From the NCBI GenBank assembly GCA_040367435.1, contig BAABWY010000007.1, positions 1 to 64,000 of the forward strand: a stretch of DNA of 64,000 nt, read 5' to 3'. Position 1 is the stretch's first letter. Each line of letters begins with the position of its first letter. This DNA comes from Hyphomicrobiales bacterium 4NK60-0047b (lineage in GTDB: Bacteria; Pseudomonadota; Alphaproteobacteria; Rhizobiales; HXMU1428-3). Under the pieces are notes generated by a model. The model worked only from the letters and a program-made list of their open reading frames with translations, did not search any database and was not told where the DNA came from. Positions 16,901 through 24,789 of this stretch are shown here, one piece after another. The position numbers and the translations under genes are program-made.

Positions 16901-17242
16901 TTGTTATTAATTCTGCTCTGAGTGTTAAGTCTGCAATTTACATTTTGTTGTATTTCAATGTTCAGCCTAATGACTATCCATTCTATTTGTAGCTGGCAAT
17001 CTCACTTTTGTCTGGTTTTATGGCACCAATTCGACGATTCTATAGTGAAGTTTCATTTTTCTAAATGAAAATATGCCAGTTTTCACCTAATTAACACGAC
17101 AATGAGCTAAGTGCCTAGATATTTTTAAAATTTTAGCCCCGTTCTGGATTAATTTTTAGACTTTTTGGCGGCTAAACTTGTCGTAATTTTGTTATTTTTG
17201 ATTTATGGTCGACGTTTGTAGACCTTTTTTGAGATTGGTAGA
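16901..17242. other. Intergenic region between divergent genes
   Basis: About 340 bp of AT-rich DNA that should contain promoters for the DUF1036-pyk operon and for the rightward amidohydrolase gene. No specific site, RNA or repeat was recognised. Confidence 0.4.
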
Positions 17243-18103
17243 ATGAAAAATATATCCTCTTCTTCTTCTCTGGCCACCTTCGGCTCTCTTGAAACAGCAG
17301 ACTGCTCCTCACAATATAAGCCCTATAAACACCTTGAAGGTGAGTTGCAGTTCGGCTTACTTATCCTGGTTGATCATGCCTCGGCTAAGTTACCTGATGA
17401 GTACGGTTCTCTTGGTTTGGCAAGCGAAGAATTTTCACGCCATATTGCCTATGACATTGGCATCGAAGCTGTGGCCACTGGATTGCATCATGCCTTGAAT
17501 GTGCCAGCCCTGATGTCTCAATTTTCACGCCTCCTGATTGACCCAAACCGGGGTGAAGATGACCCTACTTTGGTGATGCGCATTTCTGATGGAGCCCTCA
17601 TTGAAGGCAATGCAAAAATTGATGAAGCCGAGATAGAGTGCCGCAAATCTCTTTATTATCGCCCGTACCATCAGGCGATTTCAGACCAGATCGACCAGTT
17701 TTTAGCGGCCGACATATGCCCGATCATTTTATCTCTGCATAGTTTTACAGATAACTGGCGCGGCACCCCTCGCCCCTGGCATGGTGGGATTTTGTGGGAT
17801 CAGGATCACAGATTTGTACACCCGCTTCTTACAGCTCTTCAATCAGAAGAGAGTTTACATATCGGAGATAATGAACCTTACACTGGCATGCTCAAAGGGG
17901 ATTGTATGTATCGCCATGGCACAAGCCGTGGTCTTGCTCATGCTTTACTTGAAATTCGGCAAGATTTGATTACATCTACGACAGGCCAAAATGAATGGAT
18001 CGAGCGCATGGCGCGCCACCTTACCGCACTACTTTCAGACAAAGAGCTTATTGCGCCTTGCCGCGAGCCGGTATATTTTGGCTCTTATGCTGACAAAACA
18101 TAA
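17243..18103 (+). CDS. N-formylglutamate amidohydrolase family protein
   Basis: A 286-aa protein. The family hydrolyses N-formylglutamate to glutamate and formate, a last step of one histidine degradation route. Visible motifs are LILVDHASAKLPDEYGSLG (zinc-binding region), HIAYDIGIEAVATGLHHAL, SRLLIDPNRGEDDPTLV, LSLHSFTDNW and a late HGTSRGLAHALLEIRQDL. The family includes many members of uncertain substrate, and no hut genes are nearby. It is followed by a DUF1244 gene, a pairing common in Hyphomicrobiales. Confidence 0.85.
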   Translation: MKNISSSSSLATFGSLETADCSSQYKPYKHLEGELQFGLLILVDHASAKLPDEYGSLGLASEEFSRHIAYDIGIEAVATGLHHALNVPALMSQFSRLLIDPNRGEDDPTLVMRISDGALIEGNAKIDEAEIECRKSLYYRPYHQAISDQIDQFLAADICPIILSLHSFTDNWRGTPRPWHGGILWDQDHRFVHPLLTALQSEESLHIGDNEPYTGMLKGDCMYRHGTSRGLAHALLEIRQDLITSTTGQNEWIERMARHLTALLSDKELIAPCREPVYFGSYADKT

Positions 18104-18150
18104 CTTGATAAGTTAGATCAAGACACAAAAACAAAAGGACCCAGGTTGAA

Positions 18151-18450
18151 ATGAGCAAGATTGATGAACAAACCCAAATTGAATTAGAAGCTGCAGCGTT
18201 TCGCCGTTTAGTAAGCCATTTACAAGACCGTCCTGATGTACAAAATATTGACATGATGAACCTGGCTAATTTCTGCAGAAACTGTTTATCTAACTGGTTT
18301 AAGGATGCAGCAGCAGATAAAGGTATTGAGCTTTCAAAAGAAGAAAGCAGAGAAATTGTCTATGGCATGCCTTATGACGAGTGGAAAGCGAACCACCAAA
18401 CTGAGGCAACTGCTGAGCAAATGGAAAAATATAAAAATATAAAGCATTAG
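18151..18450 (+). CDS. DUF1244 family protein
   Basis: A 99-aa protein matching DUF1244 throughout: AAAFRRLVSHLQDRPDVQNI, NLANFCRNCLSNWF, and IVYGMPYDEWKANHQ. The FCRNCL cysteines are conserved in the family. Function is unknown. It lies 47 bp after the amidohydrolase gene in the same direction and is probably co-transcribed with it. Confidence 0.9.
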   Translation: MSKIDEQTQIELEAAAFRRLVSHLQDRPDVQNIDMMNLANFCRNCLSNWFKDAAADKGIELSKEESREIVYGMPYDEWKANHQTEATAEQMEKYKNIKH

Positions 18451-18467
18451 TTTGGTCTCTTTTTTGA

Positions 18468-18580
18468 GCTTCAGTTGCCCACCAGCAACCACTCTTTTGT
18501 CTCACGATCAAAGGGCACTACGTGCCCGCACTGCGACGGCGCGGCGCTAGGCGCCGACGGCCTCTGGCCTATGTTTTTCG
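18468..18580. repeat. REP-like hairpin joined to a degenerate composite element
   Basis: CTTCAGTTGCCCACCAGCAA at 18469-18488 is a REP-like hairpin. It is followed by CTCACGATC, a GGGCACTACGTGCCC hairpin, and GGCGCGGCGCTAGGCGCC with GACGGCCTCTGGCC, a degraded form of the long composite element. Confidence 0.6.
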
Positions 18581-18647
18581 TCTTCAGCTGATTGTTGATT
18601 TTTCTAGCTCAATTGTGATCACCCAGAGTAACCACCTGCTTTTCTGC

Positions 18648-18674
18648 ACTTCAGATTGCCCACTATACAACCGA
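18648..18674. repeat. REP-like hairpin, degenerate copy
   Basis: CTTCAGATTGCCCACTATAC followed by AACCGAG is a diverged copy of the REP-like unit. It reaches the stop codon of the leftward M23 peptidase gene. Confidence 0.5.
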
Positions 18675-19370
18675 GATGGTCGGCCTGATAATATCTTTTG
18701 AACCAGGGATGGCGTTTTGTTGGGGGTGCCATTCGCCGTTTTCTGATAGCTTTTCATATTGCTTAAAGCACGTTGGCAGGCCGTCGGCTTGCCAGAAGTC
18801 GGGGCTGTCCATTAGGTGCATGTGTAGATGCGGCATTGTTGAATTGCCGGTGTGGCCGACGCGTCCCACTACTTGTCCCTCTTCAACCTCGTCATCTTCT
18901 TTTACCATGACACTCTTTGGAGTGAGGTGGGCGAGGAAGCAAAAGGCGTCTTTTCCTTCAATCAGTATGTAATTGCCAGCGACATGTCTGAAGTCTTTTT
19001 TCAACTCTTCGTCTGAGACATGCATGGGGAATGTCATGGCTCTCCATAGGTCTTTGGGTGTGGCTTTGGTGCGTTCGACCCAGCCATCTTTTGCTTCTAT
19101 TATTTTGCCTGCAATGGGAGCGAGGATTTCTTCGCCTCGCCCTATGGTTTCATTGAGGTTGATACCGCCGCCAAGCCAATAGCGAACGCCTGTCCAGTAT
19201 TTTTCTGCAAGTTCAAGATCTTCTTTCTTGACAAAATCATAGGCAAAGCGCTGGCCGAACATGTCTGTCCCGTGAGAAGGGATGGTTTTACCGGGTGTGT
19301 TAGGGACACGCCACTCGCCTTTTAGGGGGAACATCACAGGGATGGGGGATAAGTCATCATATTTGCTCAT
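18663..19370 (-). CDS. M23 family metallopeptidase
   Basis: A 235-aa protein with a peptidase M23 (LytM-like) domain in its C-terminal half. VGHTGNSTMPHLHMHLMDS carries the HxH zinc motif, and GGINLNETIGRGEEILAPIA corresponds to the usual start of the M23 fold. The first 75 residues are unusual for the family and no signal peptide is visible, so it may be cytoplasmic or use another export route. M23 enzymes cut peptide cross-links of cell wall. Its N-terminal GTDMFGQRFAYDFV is typical of a subgroup without characterised function. Confidence 0.8.
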   Translation of the reverse strand: MSKYDDLSPIPVMFPLKGEWRVPNTPGKTIPSHGTDMFGQRFAYDFVKKEDLELAEKYWTGVRYWLGGGINLNETIGRGEEILAPIAGKIIEAKDGWVERTKATPKDLWRAMTFPMHVSDEELKKDFRHVAGNYILIEGKDAFCFLAHLTPKSVMVKEDDEVEEGQVVGRVGHTGNSTMPHLHMHLMDSPDFWQADGLPTCFKQYEKLSENGEWHPQQNAIPGSKDIIRPTISVV

Positions 19371-19427
19371 GGGTATAGACCTTTACATATGAAACTTGAT
19401 GATTTGGGATTTAATCTTTTGTTTGAG

Positions 19428-20195
19428 CTAGTTTTTTATTTGGGCCAGTCTGACCAATTCATTGCGAACGTCTGTGGCAGTGGCGCAGAGGGTGTCGAAG
19501 CGTAGTCTTGCGGTTTTGTCTCCGGCGATGAGGTCTACTCCTTCCGGGTCGCAAGCTGAGATTGTCCACTTTGCTGGCTTCTTACCGCAGAGGTTTTCGG
19601 CATAGTGCTGGATGGCGTCGAGGTGGTCTTCATTCATATGGGTGACAATGCGATTTTCTACGGGGGCTAATTCATTGGCTGCGGTTTCATCCAGCAACAA
19701 TTCTTCTCTTGTGAGCTCATAGGCTTTACCAAAGCCGGCATTCATTGAGGCGCGTTCGACTTTCATTTTATAGATGAAGAAATCTGGCAAGGCATTATAC
19801 AGCTCAGCTTTTGGGTGGCGGTTTATGTATCTGGTGCGCAAGTGTGTTTCGAGCTCTGGGTTTTTCTCTTTATCGACACGCTCTGTTTGACCGATGACAG
19901 TTATACGCGGGTGGGCAAGCGGGTCGCCTTTGCCGGGCTCACCGAGAAGCAGCGCGGTGCGGGTGTCTTGTTTAATCGCTTTGGTGTGGGCGGATAAATC
20001 TGACATGAGAAACACCGGCTCGCCTTGCATGGTCAGCACGCAATTTGTGCGCGAGACGAACGGATAGCCCGTCTCTGGCTCCAGCACAGAAATGCTCCCA
20101 TGCCGTGCCAAGCGCATGAGCTCGCGCGCTTGAGTGATCGCGTCTGAGCTGGTCTCTAAAATGGGTGACTTTTTATTTTGGTTTTCTTCTGTCAC
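19428..20195 (-). CDS. HugZ-like heme utilisation / PNPOx-type protein
   Basis: A 255-aa protein with two parts. Residues about 15-165 form a pyridoxamine-phosphate-oxidase-like split barrel (ARELMRLARHGSISVLEPET, YPFVSRTNCVL, DTRTALLLGEPG). Residues about 175-250 are a DUF2470 domain (ENRIVTHMNEDHLDAIQHYA and DPEGVDLI). This layout matches the HugZ family, whose Helicobacter and Campylobacter members break down heme and release iron. No hemin transport genes are adjacent, so heme oxygenase activity is inferred. It is a single gene. Confidence 0.8.
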   Translation of the reverse strand: MTEENQNKKSPILETSSDAITQARELMRLARHGSISVLEPETGYPFVSRTNCVLTMQGEPVFLMSDLSAHTKAIKQDTRTALLLGEPGKGDPLAHPRITVIGQTERVDKEKNPELETHLRTRYINRHPKAELYNALPDFFIYKMKVERASMNAGFGKAYELTREELLLDETAANELAPVENRIVTHMNEDHLDAIQHYAENLCGKKPAKWTISACDPEGVDLIAGDKTARLRFDTLCATATDVRNELVRLAQIKN

Positions 20196-20287
20196 GGGCG
20201 GTGCCTTTACGGGTGATCCCTTGTTGATTTCATTATGCTTAGAGGGAAATTGTGATTGAATTGGGGTGGTGGATAAACGCGGCAGAC

Positions 20288-22144
20288 TTAAATGTCATCA
20301 TCAGTTAGTAATGGATTTGTCTTGATCCTATGGATATATCCCACAATGATTTTTTTCATCCCAGGTGATCTGCCGAAACTTTTGACAAACCATTTTTCAT
20401 GTTTAAGGATTATTTGCGCTCTTTTCCTAGCAAAATCTTGATGGATCATAACAGCACCGACGACCGCACCATCGAAACAAACTTCCGATGCTATTTTCCC
20501 TGTTTTCATGATGGATCTATAGGCTTTGTCCACTTCTGCAAGTATATTACGGCCAAGATTTCTCAAGCTTTCAGAATAATACCTGTTTGCTCTACTTTCT
20601 GGGGCATCGCTTCCTTCCGCTGTATTAGTAACTTCATCTAATATGTCTTTTGTGTCTTCCTCGAGAAGGTTAGCCTCAGTTAGGGCATCAATGATGACCT
20701 GCCCTTCAACCGTCGTAATCAGTTGACCTTTCTCATCTGGACCAAGTCTGATTTGATCGCGCTTTTCTAAAACGGGATCTAGGGCGATATAAGGGTTATA
20801 GGCTGCGAGGAAATTATTTAGAGCTTCTTTAAATCCATCTGGGAGCGGTGGGACATCTGTGAAATCATCACGATTTTCTTCTCTATTCGCAATTTGGCGA
20901 AGGGCTTCTCCTCTTGGAATGAGGCGATCAATATCGACTTCTTGTGGTGTTTTACCTAGTGCATCTAAACAACGTTGTGTTTTTTCTATTAATGGTGCAA
21001 CTGCATTTGCCCCGGATTTGTTGGGATCAAAAAGTCGGATTAATTCTTCGCCAGAGTATAGAGTTTCCTCATGACGCGCCTTTGCGCCTTCATCTGTCAA
21101 TACTTTATCATATTCAGATGCTGGCGTAAGTTGGATTTTTCCATCTTCATTGGTTTTGAACCTAAGAGCGTCTTTATTTTGCGGTTCAATTTTCAGATCA
21201 ATAGGTTCATTTACTTCTTCTTCAAGAATAGGAGTGCCGAGAGCCTCGCCCACTCGACCTTCTTTAATCTCCTCTAACAATTCAGCTATGCGATGATTGA
21301 CCGCCTCAGCCTTTTCAATCCAATTTGAACCTTCTTCCCAATATTTTTTTGGGAAGGTTGCGATTTGGTGATAGAGGTCAGTTTGCTCAGATTTTTTACG
21401 GCCTGAATGTAGTGTTCCATCGAGTTTTGATTGGTACCAATCAATCCAGAATTGCCACTTAGCGTTGTTACTACGTAAATATGTTTTGAGGTTATGCCAA
21501 TAAGCTATGGTTGGATTTCTTTGTCCTTCCCAAAGTGGCGATAAGATTAAATTTTGCGGAACATATCTTTTATTCTCATGAAATAATAACCAATGCAAGT
21601 CACGATTTAAAGCAAAGTAGGTAGGTGAAGGAGTAGTATTACCAGCAAGAGCTACATGTGCGGTATTTATTGAATCGACAACACGGACTGCACTAGAGCG
21701 AGCTGTCTCTGTATAATCAGTTGCAATTGCGGCGGATGAGGCCGTAAGCGCCTCAGCTGCTAAGGCGACTGCTGAAATATAAGCAGTAGGTGCTTTAGCT
21801 GCAAGTGCAACGGCTGACATTGCAGCTATTCGAGCATTGACTGATGTGACAAGTGCAGCGTCTCTAATTTCTGCTGTTTGCCAAGTAATAGCTACTTCAG
21901 AAATTATGGAAGTACGTAGAAACGATAAAATTAACTGAATTTTAAATTCATCCTGAACACTTTTAGAAATTATGGCTGCACCTAATACTGAAATAACACG
22001 CAATGAAGAGCGATATGCAAGCACTTGCGCCCATTCTATAGGCTTATCTTCTAGCCATTCTTCTAATTCATCGGGAGATGATATTTCAACCACGCTCAGC
22101 GCCCCGCCGTTTTTTCGCTTTTGTGTTCGGGGGTAAACTAACAT
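20288..22144 (-). CDS. Unrecognised 618-aa protein
   Basis: A long standard-code frame starting at ATG 22144. The N-terminal part is notable for an alanine-rich, low-complexity stretch (about residues 90-145: ARIAAMSAVALAAKAPTAYI then AVALAAEALTASSAAIA). The middle is Trp-rich (HWLLFHENKRYVPQNLI, AKWQFWIDWYQSKLDG), and the C-terminal half is acidic and helical. No catalytic motif or signal peptide was recognised. The N-terminal LEEWLEDKPIEWAQVLAYR suggests a conserved leader domain. It stands alone between HugZ and a repeat-rich gap. Confidence 0.65.
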   Translation of the reverse strand: MLVYPRTQKRKNGGALSVVEISSPDELEEWLEDKPIEWAQVLAYRSSLRVISVLGAAIISKSVQDEFKIQLILSFLRTSIISEVAITWQTAEIRDAALVTSVNARIAAMSAVALAAKAPTAYISAVALAAEALTASSAAIATDYTETARSSAVRVVDSINTAHVALAGNTTPSPTYFALNRDLHWLLFHENKRYVPQNLILSPLWEGQRNPTIAYWHNLKTYLRSNNAKWQFWIDWYQSKLDGTLHSGRKKSEQTDLYHQIATFPKKYWEEGSNWIEKAEAVNHRIAELLEEIKEGRVGEALGTPILEEEVNEPIDLKIEPQNKDALRFKTNEDGKIQLTPASEYDKVLTDEGAKARHEETLYSGEELIRLFDPNKSGANAVAPLIEKTQRCLDALGKTPQEVDIDRLIPRGEALRQIANREENRDDFTDVPPLPDGFKEALNNFLAAYNPYIALDPVLEKRDQIRLGPDEKGQLITTVEGQVIIDALTEANLLEEDTKDILDEVTNTAEGSDAPESRANRYYSESLRNLGRNILAEVDKAYRSIMKTGKIASEVCFDGAVVGAVMIHQDFARKRAQIILKHEKWFVKSFGRSPGMKKIIVGYIHRIKTNPLLTDDDI

Positions 22145-22212
22145 TCAACTGGGGCGATCACAAGAATAGTTGCTGTTAGTTCACGTAATACTTCAGACGC
22201 CTTTCAACCTTA

Positions 22213-22243
22213 GTCATCCCGGACTTGATCCGGGATCCAGTGG
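22213..22243. repeat. Dispersed alphaproteobacterial palindrome
   Basis: GTCATCCCGGACTTGATCCG followed by GGATCCAG is a copy of a palindromic intergenic motif I know from many alphaproteobacterial genomes. Related partial copies follow at 22330-22375 (GGATCCCGGGTCGGGGCCCG, then two GGGATGACAG ends). Confidence 0.7.
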
Positions 22244-22397
22244 CTGGGTGGTTTGGTTGCTGCTTGTACTGGGTTCAGTGGGGTAGGGGAATTCGCGGTT
22301 ATACTTTGCTATCCGTCGTGTGGATAGGTGGATCCCGGGTCGGGGCCCGGGATGACAGAGATAAGGCCCGGGATGACAGATTTTTCTCAAGTCAATT

Positions 22398-22511
22398 CTC
22401 TCTCACGGGCTATTCTGCTGCTAAAGCAGCAGGCCCTCCGAGGGGCGGGGCTTGCCCCGGACGCCTCTGGCGTCATGTACGTGCTCTGAAGTAGAGCACT
22501 CCCTTCTTCGG
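22398..22511. repeat. Composite three-hairpin element, copy 1
   Basis: Begins CTCTCTCACGGGCTATTC and continues with hairpin TGCTGCTAAAGCAGCA, the fixed GGCCCTCCGAGGGGCGG, hairpin GGGGCTTGCCCC, GGACGCCTCTGGCGTCATGT, and hairpin GTGCTCTGAAGTAGAGCAC. It ends CTCCCTTCTTCGG. It is not protein-coding, although it appears as a spurious reading frame. Confidence 0.8.
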
Positions 22512-22550
22512 GTGGTTGATTCTAGGTATTTCGCGCGATTATTTTGTCGT

Positions 22551-22910
22551 TTACTTCTCAGCTTCATCGCCGTGATGCTGATTGACTGAGTTTTTTAGCA
22601 AATTTAGATTTTCGAATTTTTTGATTTTTGTTTTGATTTCACACGACGTTTCCCTGTCTTTATCTGAGCAGGTGATTATTACGCCGTCTGGGTAGAAGGA
22701 GACGTTTTCGCAATAGGCTTGGAACTTGAAGCCGCCTTGTTTGGGTTCTTCTTTTTTTACATCCACAAGATCGCATTTGGTCTGTAGCAGGATCATGCGG
22801 CGGATGAGGTATTCTTGTATTTCTGCCTTCGCGATGGAAGGCAGAAATACAGCAGCCAAAAGTAGAAAAAGCAGATTGCCTAGGAGGATTGGGGTATGAA
22901 TTTTTTTCAT
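22551..22910 (-). CDS. Small exported protein of unknown function
   Basis: A 119-aa protein with a clean signal peptide (LLGNLLFLLLAAVFLPSIAKA). The mature part has three or four cysteines (KCDLVDV, YCENVSF, ITCSDKDRETSC) that may form disulfides in the periplasm. No family recognised. It is the last gene of a leftward cluster that runs from the quinoprotein dehydrogenase, 63 bp after the cytochrome c gene, so it may be part of that system. Confidence 0.6.
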   Translation of the reverse strand: MKKIHTPILLGNLLFLLLAAVFLPSIAKAEIQEYLIRRMILLQTKCDLVDVKKEEPKQGGFKFQAYCENVSFYPDGVIITCSDKDRETSCEIKTKIKKFENLNLLKNSVNQHHGDEAEK

Positions 22911-22973
22911 CTTTTGGCGATCTGCTTTTTATTTTTACTTTGGCTGCTTTTTTTAATCTAACTGTGTGGTGAC

Positions 22974-23420
22974 TTATTCTGGGCGGCTATCGATGTAGGT
23001 GCGGATGGCCCACATGGCTTCTTGTGAAATGAGGCCTTCGAACTTAGGCATCTTGGTTACGCCATTTTGGTGATAGCCTTTTCTCACGCGGTTGATGTAC
23101 CATTCGTCGCCTTCGGCATCATCTTCGAGATAGCGCAAGTCAGGTGAGGCGCCACCTGATTTTACCTCTAGCCCATGACAACGTGCGCAGTTTGAATTGT
23201 AACCACTTGAGCCGATTTCAATGGCTTTTTCATTGCCCTTGTATGGATTTCTTTTGAGCCAGTCTTTGCCCAATTCTTTCAGGCCAGTTGTATCAACTGG
23301 CTGGGGTGCGCCATCACCATGCGCCAGGACTTTTTGGCTTATTGCAAGTTGGCTTATAGCAACTGAAAGCACTGCCGCTGTAAGCGTGGCTAAAATTTTT
23401 GATTTTTTTAAAATTGACAT
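22974..23420 (-). CDS. Cytochrome c of the PedF/c550 type
   Basis: A 148-aa secreted c-type cytochrome. ATG 23420 is preferred because GGGAGG lies eight bases upstream. The signal peptide is ILATLTAAVLSVAISQLAIS. CARCH binds heme and a methionine in KMPKFE is the likely axial ligand. NPYKGNEKAIEIGSSGYNSN and the C-terminal MWAIRTYIDSRPE match cytochromes c550 that accept electrons from PQQ alcohol dehydrogenases (PedF, ExaB). It is downstream of such a dehydrogenase in the same direction, which supports that role. Confidence 0.85.
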   Translation of the reverse strand: MSILKKSKILATLTAAVLSVAISQLAISQKVLAHGDGAPQPVDTTGLKELGKDWLKRNPYKGNEKAIEIGSSGYNSNCARCHGLEVKSGGASPDLRYLEDDAEGDEWYINRVRKGYHQNGVTKMPKFEGLISQEAMWAIRTYIDSRPE

Positions 23421-23442
23421 CTTAGTAACCTCCCAGTTCATT

Positions 23443-23922
23443 TTAATTTTTTATCGGATCAAGCCAGATTTCCCAGCTTGCGCTTCCGTGTATTTTTAGG
23501 GAATAAGTTCCCGGTTTTTTGATTAAATATTCTTTCTCACCACCGCCACCGATATGAAAGTTTTGCAGCACGCTTCCTTGCTTATCTCTTAGATAAAGGA
23601 CAAAGATCACGCCCTGGCTTCTATAGCGAAGGAGGTGAGGTTTCTTAATGGTAAAATTGTCTGTGACTGTGCCAAGCCGACCTTTATAAGTTGGGGCTGC
23701 GAACCTTATTGCCAATTGATCGAAACAGATGAGACGCTTTTTATCACCATCTATCCTGCTGCATTGCTGAAGGGCTTTGCCAGGATTGATGTGTTTTTTA
23801 GAAGACGCGTCTTTCGCATTTTCTCCTGTTTCACTCGTTTCTCCGGCAAAGACTTGCCCTAAGCTTAAAGCCAACACAACAAAAAGACCGAAACACAGCT
23901 TACCAATTATGCGGACAACCAA
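23443..23922 (-). CDS. Exported protein of unknown function in the alcohol dehydrogenase cluster
   Basis: About 159 aa when started at TTG 23922, which has GGAGGG five bases upstream. The longer frame from 23958 has no such site. The signal peptide reads LCFGLFVVLALSLGQVFAG. A segment LQQCSRIDGDKKRLICFDQ resembles the short motif of periplasmic proteins of the type VI associated VasI/DUF1090-like kind, and the C-terminal half is beta-rich (HFLLRYRSQGVIFVLYLRD-like, then SLKIHGSASWEIWLD). The gene overlaps the end of the pentapeptide gene and ends 22 bp before the cytochrome gene, so the three are co-expressed. Function unknown. Confidence 0.6.
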   Translation of the reverse strand: MVVRIIGKLCFGLFVVLALSLGQVFAGETSETGENAKDASSKKHINPGKALQQCSRIDGDKKRLICFDQLAIRFAAPTYKGRLGTVTDNFTIKKPHLLRYRSQGVIFVLYLRDKQGSVLQNFHIGGGGEKEYLIKKPGTYSLKIHGSASWEIWLDPIKN

Positions 23923-24568
23923 CACATCCCTCCATGAAGGCTCCTTGGAAAATCGCAAAGGTTATTTTTGTGCCTTCCATGCGGGCATTTGCGAGATTTG
24001 CATAATAGAGTTTGGTTTCGCTGAAATTCGCATTAATGATTTTTGCGCCAACAAAGATCGATTTATATGCCTTTACGGCTTCGAAATTCGAGGCTGTTAA
24101 ATCTGCGTAGCTCATATCTGCACTGGCTGTTCGCGAAAATTCTAAATTCGCACCGCGTAAACTTGCAGCTACAAGTTTGGTTTTAATTAATTTGCTCACC
24201 CGCAAATCAGCTGATTCTAAATCTGCACCAGAAAGATCTGCGCCGGTTAGATTAATGCCGCGCATGTCTGCTCTTACGAACTTTGCGCCTCGTAGGTCGG
24301 CGCCAGCAAGATTGGCTTGAGCTAGATCAGCGTGTCTAAAGTCGGCATTGTGGCAAACGGTTTTTGGCTTAATCTCACAGCCTTTGATAATCCATGGCGT
24401 GGGGCGCGGTTCTTTTTCGTTTACAATTTTTTTATAAGCATTTGATGGGGAAACTGCGAGGAAAGCACCTGCTGCCATACTTAGCAAAAGTGCTGGCAGC
24501 ATCACTCTCATACTCTTTCTCAAGCGATGGGCTCTTCGTTGATTGTGTGTTTTAAAAATACGCGTCAT
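23900..24568 (-). CDS. Exported pentapeptide-repeat protein
   Basis: A 222-aa protein. After a basic N-terminus comes a signal-like segment (VMLPALLLSMAAGAFLAV). From about residue 75 to 215 it has pentapeptide repeats of the A(D/N)Lxx kind: HADLAQANLAGADLRGAKF, INLTGADLSGADLESADL, ANLEFSRTASADMSYADL, and so on. Such repeats fold into a right-handed beta-helix. Cysteines flank the repeats (KGCEIKPKTVC and GCVGC). It is placed between the quinoprotein dehydrogenase and its cytochrome, so it may assist that periplasmic complex, though no such role is known to me. Confidence 0.8.
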   Translation of the reverse strand: MTRIFKTHNQRRAHRLRKSMRVMLPALLLSMAAGAFLAVSPSNAYKKIVNEKEPRPTPWIIKGCEIKPKTVCHNADFRHADLAQANLAGADLRGAKFVRADMRGINLTGADLSGADLESADLRVSKLIKTKLVAASLRGANLEFSRTASADMSYADLTASNFEAVKAYKSIFVGAKIINANFSETKLYYANLANARMEGTKITFAIFQGAFMEGCVGCPHNW

Positions 24569-24683
24569 TTAAACGCTCCATTTCTTTACAGGATACTTTG
24601 TTGGGGAACATGTGAGAGTTGGCGAAAGAGATTTTCGCCAACTCAAATTTTCAAGAAACGCCTATATTGGGAAGGGAGGCTTT

Positions 24684-24721
24684 TAGATCCTCACCAAAGT
24701 GAAACACTTTGATGAGGATCT
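24684..24721. terminator. Long hairpin between dehydrogenase and pentapeptide genes
   Basis: TAGATCCTCA (24684-24693) pairs with TGAGGATCTA (24712-24721), and inside it CAAAGTG pairs with CACTTTG around AAA. The stem is strong but no T-run follows on the reverse strand. It may be a transcript-stabilising or attenuating hairpin that lowers expression of the downstream genes relative to the dehydrogenase. Confidence 0.55.
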
Positions 24722-24789
24722 AAATTCATTGCTGAATTTTCTTGAATTTTGCTGTTTGAAACATCAACATATTTTGAAAATATGGAGAC

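Noticed and set aside
22225-22494. 89-aa frame upstream of the small exported protein
   Set aside because: Runs through the alphaproteobacterial palindrome and a composite repeat; no conserved protein sense.
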